From: Streptomyces sp. NBC_00704
GTDB taxonomy: Bacteria > Actinomycetota > Actinomycetes > Streptomycetales > Streptomycetaceae
Direction of reading: 5' to 3'
Assembly (NCBI RefSeq): GCF_036226605.1
Contig: NZ_CP109000.1
Coordinates: forward strand, 2,972,501-3,036,500
DNA: 64,000 bases
Below the pieces are notes generated by a model, which was given only the letters and a program-made list of their open reading frames with translations, was not told where the DNA came from and did no database searches. Shown here in pieces: positions 17,644 to 27,899 of this stretch. Position numbers and translations under genes: made by a program. Position 1 is the stretch's first letter, and each line of letters opens with the position of its first letter.

Positions 17644-19358
17644 TCGCCACCCTCGCCCGGCTCGAGGCCGTCGCCACCGGCCGCGCCCAGCCCACCGCCA
17701 CCGTCCGCCACCGGCGCCTGTCCGAGCGGCCGCTCGTCCTCGTGCCGCTGACCACCGCGGGTGAGGCCGGCGCCCCGCTGGGCGCGCTGGTCGGCACCGA
17801 CCGCAACGCGCCGCGCCTGCTCGTCGTGCCGCAGCCGCGCGACCGCGACCTGCGGTTCGCGTTCCTCGCGGAACTGGCCGACATCGTGCTGCCCCACATC
17901 GACTCCTACGCCGACGACGTGGAGGCCGCCGAGCGCAACGAGACCGACCCGGAGACCGGCAAACGCGTCAAGGTCGAGGTCGAACTGTGCGCCGACGCGC
18001 CCCAGCTGATCGTCCCGAGCCGCGCGGGCGTCGACTACGTGCGCCTCCTGGGCCGCTCCATGCGCTTCCGGCGCACGACCGAGCAGGATCCGCAGACGCC
18101 GTATCCCGCGCCCCCGCGCGTGCCGCTGCTCGGACGCTGGCTGACCCACTTCGGGGAGCGTTCGCGGGTGCCCGGCTCGTCCCTGCTGCTCGCCGTCACG
18201 GAACTGCTGGGCCGGCACTGGGCCACGGGGCAGTCCAGCCTGGAGGACCAGCACCTGGGGGCGCTGCTGGCCTGGATCGACCCCCCGCCGGGCGAGACGG
18301 GCGCGCGGGCGGCGTTGCGGGCCGAGCTGGCACGGGACGCCGGCGGTCAGCTGCTGTGCCCGCCGGCCGGCCCGGCGACCGACCCGGCCTTCGACAACAA
18401 GCTGCTCGCCCCGGCCATCGAGCGCTACGACCGCGCGCGCACCGCCCTTGCCGCCGCCGAGGACGGGCTGGAGGCCGACGAACGGCTGGGCGCGCTCACC
18501 GCCGCCGAGGGCGAGATCCGCGCGCTGGTGAGCAGCCGGACGCTGCCCACCTGGGACGCGGTGTGGCGCGGCCTGGACCTGCTGCGGTCGCTGCCGGAGG
18601 GCGCGCACGTCGAGGAGCGGTGGACGCGCGACCGCTGGTCGTTCACCGGCCACCGCGACCGGGTCGTCGCCGGGGAGCCGCCGCAGCCGCGCCGGGACGA
18701 CGCGGTCACCGCCGCGAACAAGCTCGCCACACGCGAGCGCGAACAGGCCCGCCTGGAGGCCCAGGAGGCGCTGGACGACCCGCTGGTGATGGCTGCGCGG
18801 CGACTGGCCGGAGAGGCGTTCACGGGCGAGGTCGTCGACGTCGTCATGGCGTACGGCGAGGGGAAGAGGCCGAGCCCGCGCCCGCTGGTCACCGTCCGCA
18901 CGGAGGACATGCCGCATCTCGCGGAGCGCGCCAAGGTGTACCGGTCGCTGGGCGGAAAGCCGCAGGCGGCGGAGTTCGTGCGCTGGGAGGACCCGGACGG
19001 CACGGACGGCACGGGCAACGCGGAGGGCGCGGTCGGCACAGCAGGCCCTGAGGGCACGGACGCCCCGGGCGCCGCGGGCTTCGAGGACGGCGCGGGCCGC
19101 GGGGGCGGAGCGGGCGGTGTGGCCGGCAGCGGTCTGCTCGTGCTGCGGATCGTCGACAAGATGGGCCGCGGCAAGGAGCCGGAGGCGGGGTCCGTGCCGG
19201 AGAAGGGCGACCGGCTCTGCTTCACGCTCTTCGAGCACGAACAGCGCGGCGGCGCCAAGCTGCCCGACCCGGAGGACACGCCGTGGACGCACGGCGGGCC
19301 GCCCGGCGAGCAGCCGCCCGAGTCCCCCGACTCCATCACCCAGGAGGACCTTCTGTGA
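17634..19358 (+). CDS. Unknown protein between RecB-like nuclease and SF1 helicase
   Basis: 574 residues, GTG start 17634 inside the end of the nuclease gene. I recognise no domain. The N-terminal half is globular and rich in Arg and Leu. The centre (about 265-400) is strongly helical with repeated Glu/Arg/Ala patterns. A Gly/Asp/Ala-rich insert lies at about 450-495, followed by a small beta-rich end (LLVLRIVDKMGRGKEPEAGS, DRLCFTLFEHE) that could be an OB-like fold. There is no signal peptide or membrane segment. Tight overlaps on both sides argue for an obligate partner of the nuclease and helicase, for instance a scaffold or DNA-binding subunit. That is inference. Confidence 0.85.
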   Translation: MSLIATLARLEAVATGRAQPTATVRHRRLSERPLVLVPLTTAGEAGAPLGALVGTDRNAPRLLVVPQPRDRDLRFAFLAELADIVLPHIDSYADDVEAAERNETDPETGKRVKVEVELCADAPQLIVPSRAGVDYVRLLGRSMRFRRTTEQDPQTPYPAPPRVPLLGRWLTHFGERSRVPGSSLLLAVTELLGRHWATGQSSLEDQHLGALLAWIDPPPGETGARAALRAELARDAGGQLLCPPAGPATDPAFDNKLLAPAIERYDRARTALAAAEDGLEADERLGALTAAEGEIRALVSSRTLPTWDAVWRGLDLLRSLPEGAHVEERWTRDRWSFTGHRDRVVAGEPPQPRRDDAVTAANKLATREREQARLEAQEALDDPLVMAARRLAGEAFTGEVVDVVMAYGEGKRPSPRPLVTVRTEDMPHLAERAKVYRSLGGKPQAAEFVRWEDPDGTDGTGNAEGAVGTAGPEGTDAPGAAGFEDGAGRGGGAGGVAGSGLLVLRIVDKMGRGKEPEAGSVPEKGDRLCFTLFEHEQRGGAKLPDPEDTPWTHGGPPGEQPPESPDSITQEDLL

Positions 19359-20695
19359 CCACCGAGGCCGCCGTCGACCCCGGCACCGCCGCGACCCTGG
19401 CCACCGACGCCATCCTGCGCGACACGCTGCACGGCACCGCGCGCGGGGTGGTCGTCGACTCGCCGCCGGGAGCCGGCAAGTCCACGCTCGTCGTCCGCGC
19501 CGCGCTCGAACTGGCCGACGCGGGGCGCTCGCTGATGGTGGTCGCCCAGACCAACGCCCAGGTGGACGACCTGGTCGCGCGGTTGGCGCGCAAGAGCCCC
19601 GAACTGCCGGTGGGCCGGTTGCACAGCAGCGACGCCGACCCGTACGACAAGGCGCTGGACCGGCTGCCGAACGTACGGAAGTCGGCGAAGGCGGGGGAGC
19701 TGACCGGGCTGCCGGTGGTCGTCTCCACCGCCGCCAAGTGGGCGCATGTGAAGGTAGACGAGCCCTGGCGGCACGCCATCGTGGACGAGGCGTACCAGAT
19801 GCGGTCGGACGGGCTGCTCGCGGTGGCCGGGCTGTTCGAGCGGGCGCTGTTCGTGGGCGACCCCGGACAGCTGGACCCGTTCTCGATCGTGGGCGGCGAG
19901 CAGTGGGCGGGCCTGACCTACGACCCGTCGGCGTCCGCGGTGTCCACCCTGCTCGCCCACAACCCGCGGCTGCCGCAGCACCGGCTGCCGGTGTCGTGGC
20001 GGCTCCCGGCGTCCGCCGCGCCCCTGGTCTCCGACGCGTTCTACCCGTACACCCCGTTCCGCAGCGGGACGGGCCACGGCGACCGGTCGCTGTCCTTCGC
20101 CGTCCCCTCGGACGGCTCGGGCCCCGACCGGGTGATCGACGAGGCGGCGGAGTCGGGCTGGGGCCTGCTGGAGCTGCCCGCCCGGCACACCCCGCGCACC
20201 GACCCGGAGGCGGTGCGGGCGGTCGCCACGGTGGTGCGGCGCCTCCTGGACCGGGGCGGCGCGGCCCTCTCGGAAGGCTCCCCCGGCCCGGCCCCGCTGA
20301 CCGCCGGCCGGATCGCCGTCGGCACGGCGCACCGCGACCAGGCGGCCGCGGTGCGCGCGGCGCTGACCGAGCTGGGCGTGGCGGACGTGACCGTGGACAC
20401 GGCGAACCGGTTGCAGGGCATGGAGTTCGACGTCACGGTGATCCTGCACCCGCTCTCCGGCCGCCCCGACGCCACGGCCTTCCACCTGGAGACGGGCCGC
20501 CTGTGCGTCCTGGCCTCCCGCCACCGGCACGCGTGCGTGGTGGTGTGCCGGGCGGGGGTGAGCGACCTGCTGGACGAGTACCCCTCGACGGAACCCGTCC
20601 AGCTGGGGACGCCGGCGAAGTTCCCGGACGGCTGGGAAGCAATGATGTCCACATGGGATCACTGGTCCGAGCACCGGGTGGTCTGGCGTCCCTGA
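19355..20695 (+). CDS. SF1 helicase of the UPF1/DNA2 type
   Basis: 446 residues from GTG 19355, which overlaps the previous stop as GTGA and has GGAGG 7 bases upstream. Motifs in order: Walker A PPGAGKST (about 38-45), motif Ia VVAQTNAQVDDL, Walker B D144-E145 in VDEAYQ, motif III VGDPGQLDP, motif IV SWRLP, motif V TANRLQGMEFDV, and motif VI LASRHRHACVV. This is the compact UPF1-like core with no large accessory domains. It should move along DNA or RNA by ATP hydrolysis. With the RecB-like nuclease two genes upstream it can form a helicase-nuclease machine like DNA2 or AddAB in logic. Confidence 0.92.
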   Translation: MTTEAAVDPGTAATLATDAILRDTLHGTARGVVVDSPPGAGKSTLVVRAALELADAGRSLMVVAQTNAQVDDLVARLARKSPELPVGRLHSSDADPYDKALDRLPNVRKSAKAGELTGLPVVVSTAAKWAHVKVDEPWRHAIVDEAYQMRSDGLLAVAGLFERALFVGDPGQLDPFSIVGGEQWAGLTYDPSASAVSTLLAHNPRLPQHRLPVSWRLPASAAPLVSDAFYPYTPFRSGTGHGDRSLSFAVPSDGSGPDRVIDEAAESGWGLLELPARHTPRTDPEAVRAVATVVRRLLDRGGAALSEGSPGPAPLTAGRIAVGTAHRDQAAAVRAALTELGVADVTVDTANRLQGMEFDVTVILHPLSGRPDATAFHLETGRLCVLASRHRHACVVVCRAGVSDLLDEYPSTEPVQLGTPAKFPDGWEAMMSTWDHWSEHRVVWRP

Positions 20696-20978
20696 CCGCC
20701 ACTCCGTCACCCCCGGGCGGGCGATCAGCGCACTCCGGCCGATCCGCCGGACGGAGATCGGCCCGCTACCGGAGGCGGACGCCGTGAGCCCGGGGCGCGC
20801 GCCCGGCGGGGTGAGCCGGCGCGTGTGCCCGGCGGGGCCGGGAACATCGGGGGGCGTTCGCGGCTTGAGAGTCGGGGGCCGAATGGCTCCCGTGTCACCG
20901 GGGGACAATGGAAGGTGGTCCACTCCACCGGCGCCGTCCACCGGTGGTGCCGTCCGAACCGTACGAGGAGGCCGAGAC

Positions 20979-21347
20979 ATGGCGGAGCCCACGCCGCGCC
21001 GGAACGAACCGCGGCTACGCCCCGCGCCCCTGCTCTTCGAGCCCGCCGAGGCGACCGCTGACCCGGAGCATTTCTTCGACCTGGAGTCGATGGACGATCC
21101 GGGGGCGCTGCTGGCGCGGGCGACGGAGCTGACGCTCGCGTTCCGGGCGGCGGCCGACCGGGCGGTGGAGTTCCAGGCCGTGGCGGCCGCGCAACTCGCC
21201 GATCCGCGCCGCTTCGACCGGCTGACGGCGGCGGACATCGCCGACCGGGCCGAGTGGACCGAGGACTACGCGAAGAAGATGGTCGAGTTCGGCCGCGATC
21301 TGCTGCGCGGCGACGCCGAGGGCCGGGGCCCCGCCGACACGCTCTGA
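20979..21347 (+). CDS. Small soluble hypothetical protein
   Basis: 122 residues from ATG 20979 behind GAGGAGG. It is mainly alpha-helical and acidic (EPAEATADPEHFFDLESMDD, then ALLARATELTLAFRAAADRAVEFQAVAAAQLA). No signal peptide, membrane segment or catalytic motif is seen. It lies 283 bp after the helicase in the same direction and has its own ribosome site. I do not recognise it. Confidence 0.8.
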   Translation: MAEPTPRRNEPRLRPAPLLFEPAEATADPEHFFDLESMDDPGALLARATELTLAFRAAADRAVEFQAVAAAQLADPRRFDRLTAADIADRAEWTEDYAKKMVEFGRDLLRGDAEGRGPADTL

Positions 21348-21359
21348 ACACCCCCCGAC

Positions 21360-21476
21360 GGCCCCCACGGCGCCGCTCGCCCGCGTCCCCCGCTCGCCCG
21401 CGTCCCCCGGTCGCCCGGTTTCCCGGTCCCGGTCCCGCGCTCGCGCTCGCGCTCGCGGCAACCCTGCCGCTCCCGC
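21360..21476. repeat. C-rich low-complexity spacer
   Basis: Runs of CGCCCGCGTCCCCCG, CCCGGTCCCGG and CGCTCGCGCTCGCGCT fill this spacer between two plus-strand genes. No gene is apparent. Confidence 0.5.
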
Positions 21477-21619
21477 CGGTCGGCCGGTGCCCGCCGTGCC
21501 GGCACTTCAGGCCTCCCTGGCATATGCCGGGCGGGCAAGATACTCCTCCTCGTCGCCGTGTGTCCCGTTTTCCGGCAACTCTGTGAAATCACCTGTTCAC
21601 TCCAGGTAGACCTGACGGC

Positions 21620-22207
21620 ATGAGCAGCGCATACGACGAACCTCTCGGCGTCACCCCGGACGGCGCGGCCTGGCTGGCGTCCGCCGGAACGTATCCGCGC
21701 AGCACCCTCGCGTTCTGGGAGGAGCGGCCGCAGGCCCCCGTGGTCCTGCCGTGCGGCTCGGTGTTCGACATCGTGAGCGCGCCCGCGCTGTTCGGGCGGC
21801 TGATGCTCGACCGGCTGTGGAGCGAGGGGCCGGGCTCCGGCCCGGTGGCCGCGTTCCGCGGACGCACGCTGCTGTTCGCCGCGCCGGGCACCGCCCAGCG
21901 GCTTCCGTCGCTGCTGGAGTGGGAGGAGTGGGGCGCCGACGGCCGCCGGGAGGGCCGCGCCGCGACCGTGCCGCCGCTGCTGTGCCACGGCACCGGCGAC
22001 GCGGTGACCGTGCCCGCGCTCACCCCCTCCGACGCCGGGTGCGCCACCCGCTGGATGGTGGCCCCGGACACCCGTCACCCCTGGCTGCCGGGGCCCGAGA
22101 TCCTGCTGTGGGCGGCGGTCCGGGCGGCCCGCTCGGCGGTGCGCATATCGATTTCTCCTCCCCCCGACCAGGATGCTAAGGTCTACGACGTCAGCAGGCG
22201 CCGCTAG
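21620..22207 (+). CDS. Prim-pol-like small protein ending inside tRNA-Lys
   Basis: 195 residues from ATG 21620. Segments TPDGAAWLASAGTYPRSTLA, GSVFDIVSAPALFGRLMLDR and PSLLEWEEWGADG resemble the short bifunctional DNA primase/polymerase-like proteins of streptomycetes, but polymerase aspartates are not evident, so activity is uncertain. There is no ribosome site. TAGACC at 21606-21611 could be a -10 element giving a leaderless mRNA. The stop TAG is supplied by bases 8-10 of the tRNA-Lys gene, so the reading frame overlaps the tRNA by 10 bp. Confidence 0.8.
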   Translation: MSSAYDEPLGVTPDGAAWLASAGTYPRSTLAFWEERPQAPVVLPCGSVFDIVSAPALFGRLMLDRLWSEGPGSGPVAAFRGRTLLFAAPGTAQRLPSLLEWEEWGADGRREGRAATVPPLLCHGTGDAVTVPALTPSDAGCATRWMVAPDTRHPWLPGPEILLWAAVRAARSAVRISISPPPDQDAKVYDVSRRR

Positions 22208-22271
22208 CTCAGTTGGTTAGAGCAGCTGACTCTTAATCAGCGGGTCCGGGGTTCGAGTCCCTGGCGGCGCA
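22198..22271 (+). tRNA. tRNA-Lys (CTT anticodon), copy 1
   Basis: A 74-nt cloverleaf. The acceptor stem GCGCCGC pairs with GCGGCGC and the discriminator is A. The D-loop contains AGTTGGTTAGA, the anticodon loop is CTCTTAA with anticodon CTT, and the T-loop contains GGTTCGAGTCC. CCA is not encoded. It is identical to the copies at 34441 and 40486. A hairpin terminator follows at 22282. Confidence 0.98.
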
Positions 22272-22281
22272 CAGACGGCAG

Positions 22282-22309
22282 AGGCCCCTCGCGGAAGCGA
22301 GGGGCCTTT
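22282..22309. terminator. Terminator after tRNA-Lys copy 1
   Basis: An 11-bp perfect stem, AGGCCCCTCGC with GCGAGGGGCCT, a loop of four (GGAA) and then TT. It also faces the leftward metalloprotease gene and may terminate both transcripts. Confidence 0.85.
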
Positions 22310-22333
22310 CGCATGCCCGGCGCGGGCGCGCTC

Positions 22334-23623
22334 TCAGAGGTTCACGCCCGGCGTGATCTTCACCGCCCACTCTCCCGACGCGGTGCGCGCCTCCACGTCG
22401 ACGCGGACGCCGCTGCCGGGGACGGTGAAGCTCTCGCCGAGCCCCACCGGGGCGTCCGCGAGGGGCGGATAGACCGAGTTCTCCCAGCAGGCCTCGGTGT
22501 GCGGGTGCGCGTCGAGCACCTCCACGGGGCCGCGGCCCGAGCGGGCGCCGCTGCTCACGCGGTAGACGAGGATGCCGGCGCGGCAGGCCGCGCGGTCGCT
22601 GCCCATCGGGCCGCGCGCCTCGAAGGCGAGCGCGCTGTCGGGACCGGTGCGCACCACCGCGAGCTTGACGCCGTCGCCGAGTCCGAAGGCCGGCGGGCCG
22701 GAGGCGCGGGCGACCGGCACTCCGGGTCCCGCGGCCAGCGGTTCCAGGGTCAGCCGGGTGGGGCCCGGGCCGTGGACGCACGCCACCTGGCGGTCGTCCA
22801 GCCAGCCCAGCTTCCACTTGTGCCAGGCGAACAGGTCGGGGGCGAGGCCGAACTGGCTGCCCATCAGGTCCCAGTCGCCCACGTAGGTGTCCCAGTCGCC
22901 CTTGCCGTCGGCGGGCCGGTGGTAGAGGTCGGGGAGGTCGAAGACGTGCCCGGTCTCGTGGGCGAGGACGAGCCGGTCCGGGGGGTGCTTCTCGAAGACG
23001 GTGACGACGCGGGGGATGTCCGTGCCGTCGGCGTGCAGCGGGGTCTGGAGGTTGACGACCTTCGTGGCGTCCGAGTCGACGCCGGGCGCGTCCGGGTCGG
23101 CCACGAAGTAGACGAGGTCGTAGCGGGAGAAGTCGACGTGCGGGTCGGCCGCGGCGAGGGCGTCGCGCAGGTAGGCGGCCCGGCCCTCGGGGCTCCAGTC
23201 GCGCTGTATGGCGTAGGCGGTGGACGGCTTCGGCATGCGGATCCACTGCTTGAGCGGGTGCGAGCGCAGGGCGAACCTGCCGTAGGACGCCTGGCGGAAG
23301 AAGCGGCTGGTGGCCGGGAAGTGGTCGGCGGCCAGTTCGGCGGGGGTGGCCATGGGCGTCCAGTCGGGGAAGGACAGGAAGACCATGACCGCGTCCAGGG
23401 CGCGCGTCGGGCGGGGGTAGGCCGTGTTCCAGGTGTCCAGGCCCTCGGAGTGGTGGGCGTCGGTGCGGGCCAGGGCGCAGGGCGTCGCGGAGTAGGGCCC
23501 GGCGACCGAGGGGCCGCCGATCAGGGAGGTGGCCGCGAGCGCCGAGAGGGTGGTGAACACGGCCGCCGTGCTGCGCAGTCGGGGGCAGGGGAACAGTCGC
23601 ACGGGTCGCGGCAGACGCGGCAC
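22334..23623 (-). CDS. Secreted M6-family metalloprotease
   Basis: 429 residues from GTG 23623, chosen because GGAGG sits five bases upstream; a longer frame starts at 23659 without one. A signal peptide (about 10-42) ends near GPSVAG. The zinc motif HETGH is at 222-226, followed by VFDLPDLYH, the extended M6 (immune inhibitor A-like) signature. A C-terminal beta-rich region (about 275-429) contains VGLGESFTVPGSGVRVDVEA. It should cleave proteins outside the cell. It is divergent from cdgA, sharing a 315-bp promoter region. Confidence 0.9.
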   Translation of the reverse strand: MPRLPRPVRLFPCPRLRSTAAVFTTLSALAATSLIGGPSVAGPYSATPCALARTDAHHSEGLDTWNTAYPRPTRALDAVMVFLSFPDWTPMATPAELAADHFPATSRFFRQASYGRFALRSHPLKQWIRMPKPSTAYAIQRDWSPEGRAAYLRDALAAADPHVDFSRYDLVYFVADPDAPGVDSDATKVVNLQTPLHADGTDIPRVVTVFEKHPPDRLVLAHETGHVFDLPDLYHRPADGKGDWDTYVGDWDLMGSQFGLAPDLFAWHKWKLGWLDDRQVACVHGPGPTRLTLEPLAAGPGVPVARASGPPAFGLGDGVKLAVVRTGPDSALAFEARGPMGSDRAACRAGILVYRVSSGARSGRGPVEVLDAHPHTEACWENSVYPPLADAPVGLGESFTVPGSGVRVDVEARTASGEWAVKITPGVNL

Positions 23624-23938
23624 AGAGACCTCCGGAGGCGGTTCACGGGACACCGCCACCCAGCCTGTGTGAATTTGTCGTACTACGCCCTGTTTGTCTG
23701 CCCCAGACGAGTGAGGCGGCGGGAAACGGGCATCACCCCGACACCCCCGGAATTCTCACGGAACGTCACAAGCGGTCGTCCGCCCTCAGAACGGGGCCAG
23801 GTGCGGGCAGAAACGATCTGTCAGAAGGGTGGGTTGTTCCGGGACACTGGGCAGTGGCTGCGCGGGTCCGGGGGCAGCCTCTATGATCGGCAGACTTTCC
23901 TGCACGGACAGAGATCGAGTGCACTGCGGGAGCGAGCG
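23624..23938. other. Divergent promoter region of metalloprotease and cdgA
   Basis: 315 bp without a gene. CACTG-GG-CAGTG at 23845-23856 is a perfect inverted repeat whose core ACACTGGG partly matches the BldD box (ACnCWGnG), but only one half fits the consensus. Lower-GC stretches at about 23670-23700 may hold the metalloprotease promoter. CdgA in S. coelicolor is a known BldD target, so the repeat is worth testing. Confidence 0.4.
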
Positions 23939-25797
23939 GTGAGCGGAACGTCCGAAGGGCCGACGCCCGCGGCAGACCTCGACCGGTCAGCCGTCACAGA
24001 GAGTGACATCGACAGTACGGAAGGCGGCCCGCCGGGGCGCCGGCCGCCGGCCTACCGCTCCGTCTTCGGCGCGGCGCCCCTCGCCATGGCCGTCGTCGAC
24101 GGCGAGGGCCGCGTCGTCGACGCCAACGACGCGCTCGGCGCGCTCCTCGGCGGCGGCAGCGCGGCGCTGGTCGGACGGGTCGCCTCCGACCTGCTGGACC
24201 TGGCCTCCGACCCGCGGACCTGGCACGCCTACCGCGAGGTGCTGCGCGGCCGGCGGGCGAAACTGCGCTGCACCCGGCGGCTGAAGCAGCCCGACGGCCG
24301 CTCGCTGTGGACGCAGATCACCGTCTCCCCGCTCGACGCGGGCGAGCCCGGTGTGCTGCTGTCCGTCACCGACGTCAGCGCCCACCGCGACCTCCAGGCG
24401 CGGCTGCGCCATCTTCAGATGCACGACCCGGTGACCCGGCTGCCCAACCGCACCCTCTTCTTCGAGCGGGTGTCGGCCGCACTGGAGGCGGAGGCGTACG
24501 AACAGAGCGGAACCGGCCGGATCGGCCTGTGCTACCTGGACCTGGACGGCTTCAAGGCCGTCAACGACACCCTCGGGCACCGCGTCGGCGACCGGCTGCT
24601 GGCCGCCGTCGCCCAGCGGCTCACGGAGTGCGCCGCCGCGGCCGGGCAGACCCGGCCGAGCGTGCCGCTGGTGGCGCGGCTCGGCGGCGACGAGTTCGCC
24701 CTGCTGGTCGAGGACTCCACCGGCACCGACCAGCTCGCCGACCTGGCCGAGTGCGCGCTCAAGGCGCTCCAGGCGCCCTTCGACCTGGCCGGGCACCGGC
24801 TGAACGTCTCCGCGTCGATCGGGGTCGTGGAGCGGCACGCCGCCGGCACCACGGCGACCGGGCTGATGCAGGCCGCCGACACGACCCTGTACTGGGCGAA
24901 GGTGGACGGCAAGGACCGCTGGACGCTGTTCGACCCCGAGCGCAACGCCCATCTGATGACCCGGCAGGCCCTGGCGTCCACGCTGCGGCCCGCCATCGAG
25001 CGCGGCGAGTTCCGCCTCGACTACCAGCCGCTGGTCGGCATGTCCGACGGCCGGCTGCGCGGGGTGGAGGCGCTGGTGCGGTGGGACCACCCCCGGTTCG
25101 GGCTGCTGTCGCCGAATCGGTTCGTCGCGCTCGCCGAGGAGGACGGCTCGATCGTCCCGCTCGGACGATGGGTTCTGGCCACCGCCTGCCGGCAGGCCCG
25201 CCAGTGGCAGCTGGACAACCCCGACGAGGAGCCGCTGTTCGTCAGCGTCAACGTGGCGGTCCGTCAGGTGTGGGACTCCGACCTGGTGGCGGACGTGGCG
25301 AGGATCCTCGCCGAGACCGGGCTGCCGCCGCATCTGCTGCAACTGGAGCTGACCGAGTCCGCGGTGATGGGCTCGGCGGGACGGCCGTTGCAGGCGTTGC
25401 AGGCGCTCAGCGAGATGGGCGTGGGGATCGCCATCGACGACTTCGGCACCGGCTACTCCAACCTGGCCTATCTGAGCCGGCTGCCGGTGTCGGTGCTGAA
25501 ACTGGACGGGTCCTTCGTGCGCGGCTTCCAGTACGAGAGCGACAAGGAGGGGGGCGCCCCGCCGAACCCGGCCGACCAGGTGGTCGTCGAGGCGATGATC
25601 GACCTCGCGCACCGGCTGGGGCTGACCGTCACCGCCGAGTGCGTGGAGACGTCCGCGCAGGCGACCCGGCTGCGCAGCATCGGCTGCGACACCGGGCAGG
25701 GGTGGCTGTACTCCCGCCCGGTGTCCCCGGACCGCATCTCCGAACTGCTCGGGGCGGACACCGGGACGCGGCCCGCCCCGGACCCCGGCACGCAGTC

Positions 25798-25819
<22 letters not shown>
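23939..25819 (+). CDS. cdgA: PAS-GGDEF-EAL cyclic di-GMP enzyme
   Basis: 626 residues from GTG 23939 behind GGGAG; the much longer frame upstream is an artefact. A PAS domain (about 32-150) is followed by a GGDEF domain (about 160-325) with an intact active site G249-GDEF, then an EAL domain (about 340-610) with E377-[11 protein letters not shown] and [10 protein letters not shown]. Both catalytic sites look competent, so it could make or degrade c-di-GMP. There is no membrane segment. Architecture and the chromosomal neighbourhood (cellobiose genes nearby) fit CdgA of S. coelicolor, where overexpression blocks aerial growth and BldD controls transcription. That identity is by memory of the family, not by alignment. 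The last 22 bp overlap the convergent flavin enzyme gene. Confidence 0.88.
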
Positions 25820-26988
<1,169 letters not shown>

Positions 26989-27081
26989 GGGGGTCCTCCT
27001 GTCGTCGACCGTGTGTCCGTCCTCGTCGCACCAACAGGAGGCTGTCCCCGCTTATTCCCGGCCGCCGGGCGGTCCACCGGC

Positions 27082-27813
27082 TCAGACCTGCACGGTCGGC
27101 TCCCGGACGAACAGCGCGCCGAGCCCCGGCGCGTGCACGCGGCGGTCCGTCAGGCGCAGCGCCTCCCAGACGGTGACCTGGTTGGCGGTCAGGACCGGCT
27201 TGCCGAGCGCGTCCTCCAGCGCGGGCAGCCAGGCGGCCGTGTGCAGGGCGGTGCCGGGCAGCAGGACCGCCTGCGCGTCGGGGGTGTCGGCCGCCCGCGC
27301 GAGGGCGAGCACCTCCGCCTCGCCCCACGCGCCGGCCTCGGCCGCGCCGGCGGCCCCGCCGCCGCGCACGCCGGTCACCTCCAGTCCGCCCGCGCGCAGG
27401 AAGTCGGCGAACAGCGCGCTCACGTCCTGCGGGTAGACGGCGGCGACGGCGACCCTGGCGGCCCCGACCTCGCGGGCCGCGTGCACGAAGGCGAAGGAGG
27501 TGGAGGAGGCCGGCATCCCGGCGGTGACGGCCAGGGTGCGCACCTGCTCCTGCGCGCCGTCCCAGCCGTGCACGAAGCCGCCGCTCGTGCAGGCCCACAC
27601 GACCGCCTCGGCGCCGGCGAGCCGCAGCTGCTCAATGCCCTTCGCGAGCCGTTCGGGCGCGCCGATCCCCCTGAGCGCGTCGATCCGGTGCGTGTCCTCG
27701 CCGGCGTCCGTGTGGACCAGGTCCACCCGGATGTCGCTGCCCAGGAGCTGCTCGATGCGGGGGTAGTCGTCCTCGGCCGAGTGGCCCGGGTAGAGGAATC
27801 CGAGTGCGGTCAT
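27082..27813 (-). CDS. Asp/Glu racemase / arylmalonate decarboxylase-like protein
   Basis: 243 residues from ATG 27813 behind AGGAAGG. The fold matches maleate isomerase and arylmalonate decarboxylase relatives: an N-terminal MTALGFLYPGHSAEDDYPR, then WACTSGGF with Cys75, and a C-terminal VLLPGTALHT and VLTANQVTVWEALRL. Two-cysteine members have a second catalytic Cys where this protein has Gly187. With one catalytic cysteine, racemase or isomerase chemistry may be lost and a decarboxylase- or lyase-like reaction is possible. The tail of a decayed paralogue lies just upstream. Confidence 0.85.
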   Translation of the reverse strand: MTALGFLYPGHSAEDDYPRIEQLLGSDIRVDLVHTDAGEDTHRIDALRGIGAPERLAKGIEQLRLAGAEAVVWACTSGGFVHGWDGAQEQVRTLAVTAGMPASSTSFAFVHAAREVGAARVAVAAVYPQDVSALFADFLRAGGLEVTGVRGGGAAGAAEAGAWGEAEVLALARAADTPDAQAVLLPGTALHTAAWLPALEDALGKPVLTANQVTVWEALRLTDRRVHAPGLGALFVREPTVQV

Positions 27814-27899
27814 GTCCAGCCTTCCTGCTGCTGCTCTTCGTCCGGCGGTACCGGGCCTCGCGCGGTGCGGAGCGTCGCCGCGGCGCACGGGTGTCCGGC

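Noticed and set aside
22313..23938. 500-codon upstream extension of the cdgA frame
   Set aside because: It lies antisense to the metalloprotease and has no domain; GTG 23939 has a ribosome site and begins the conserved protein.
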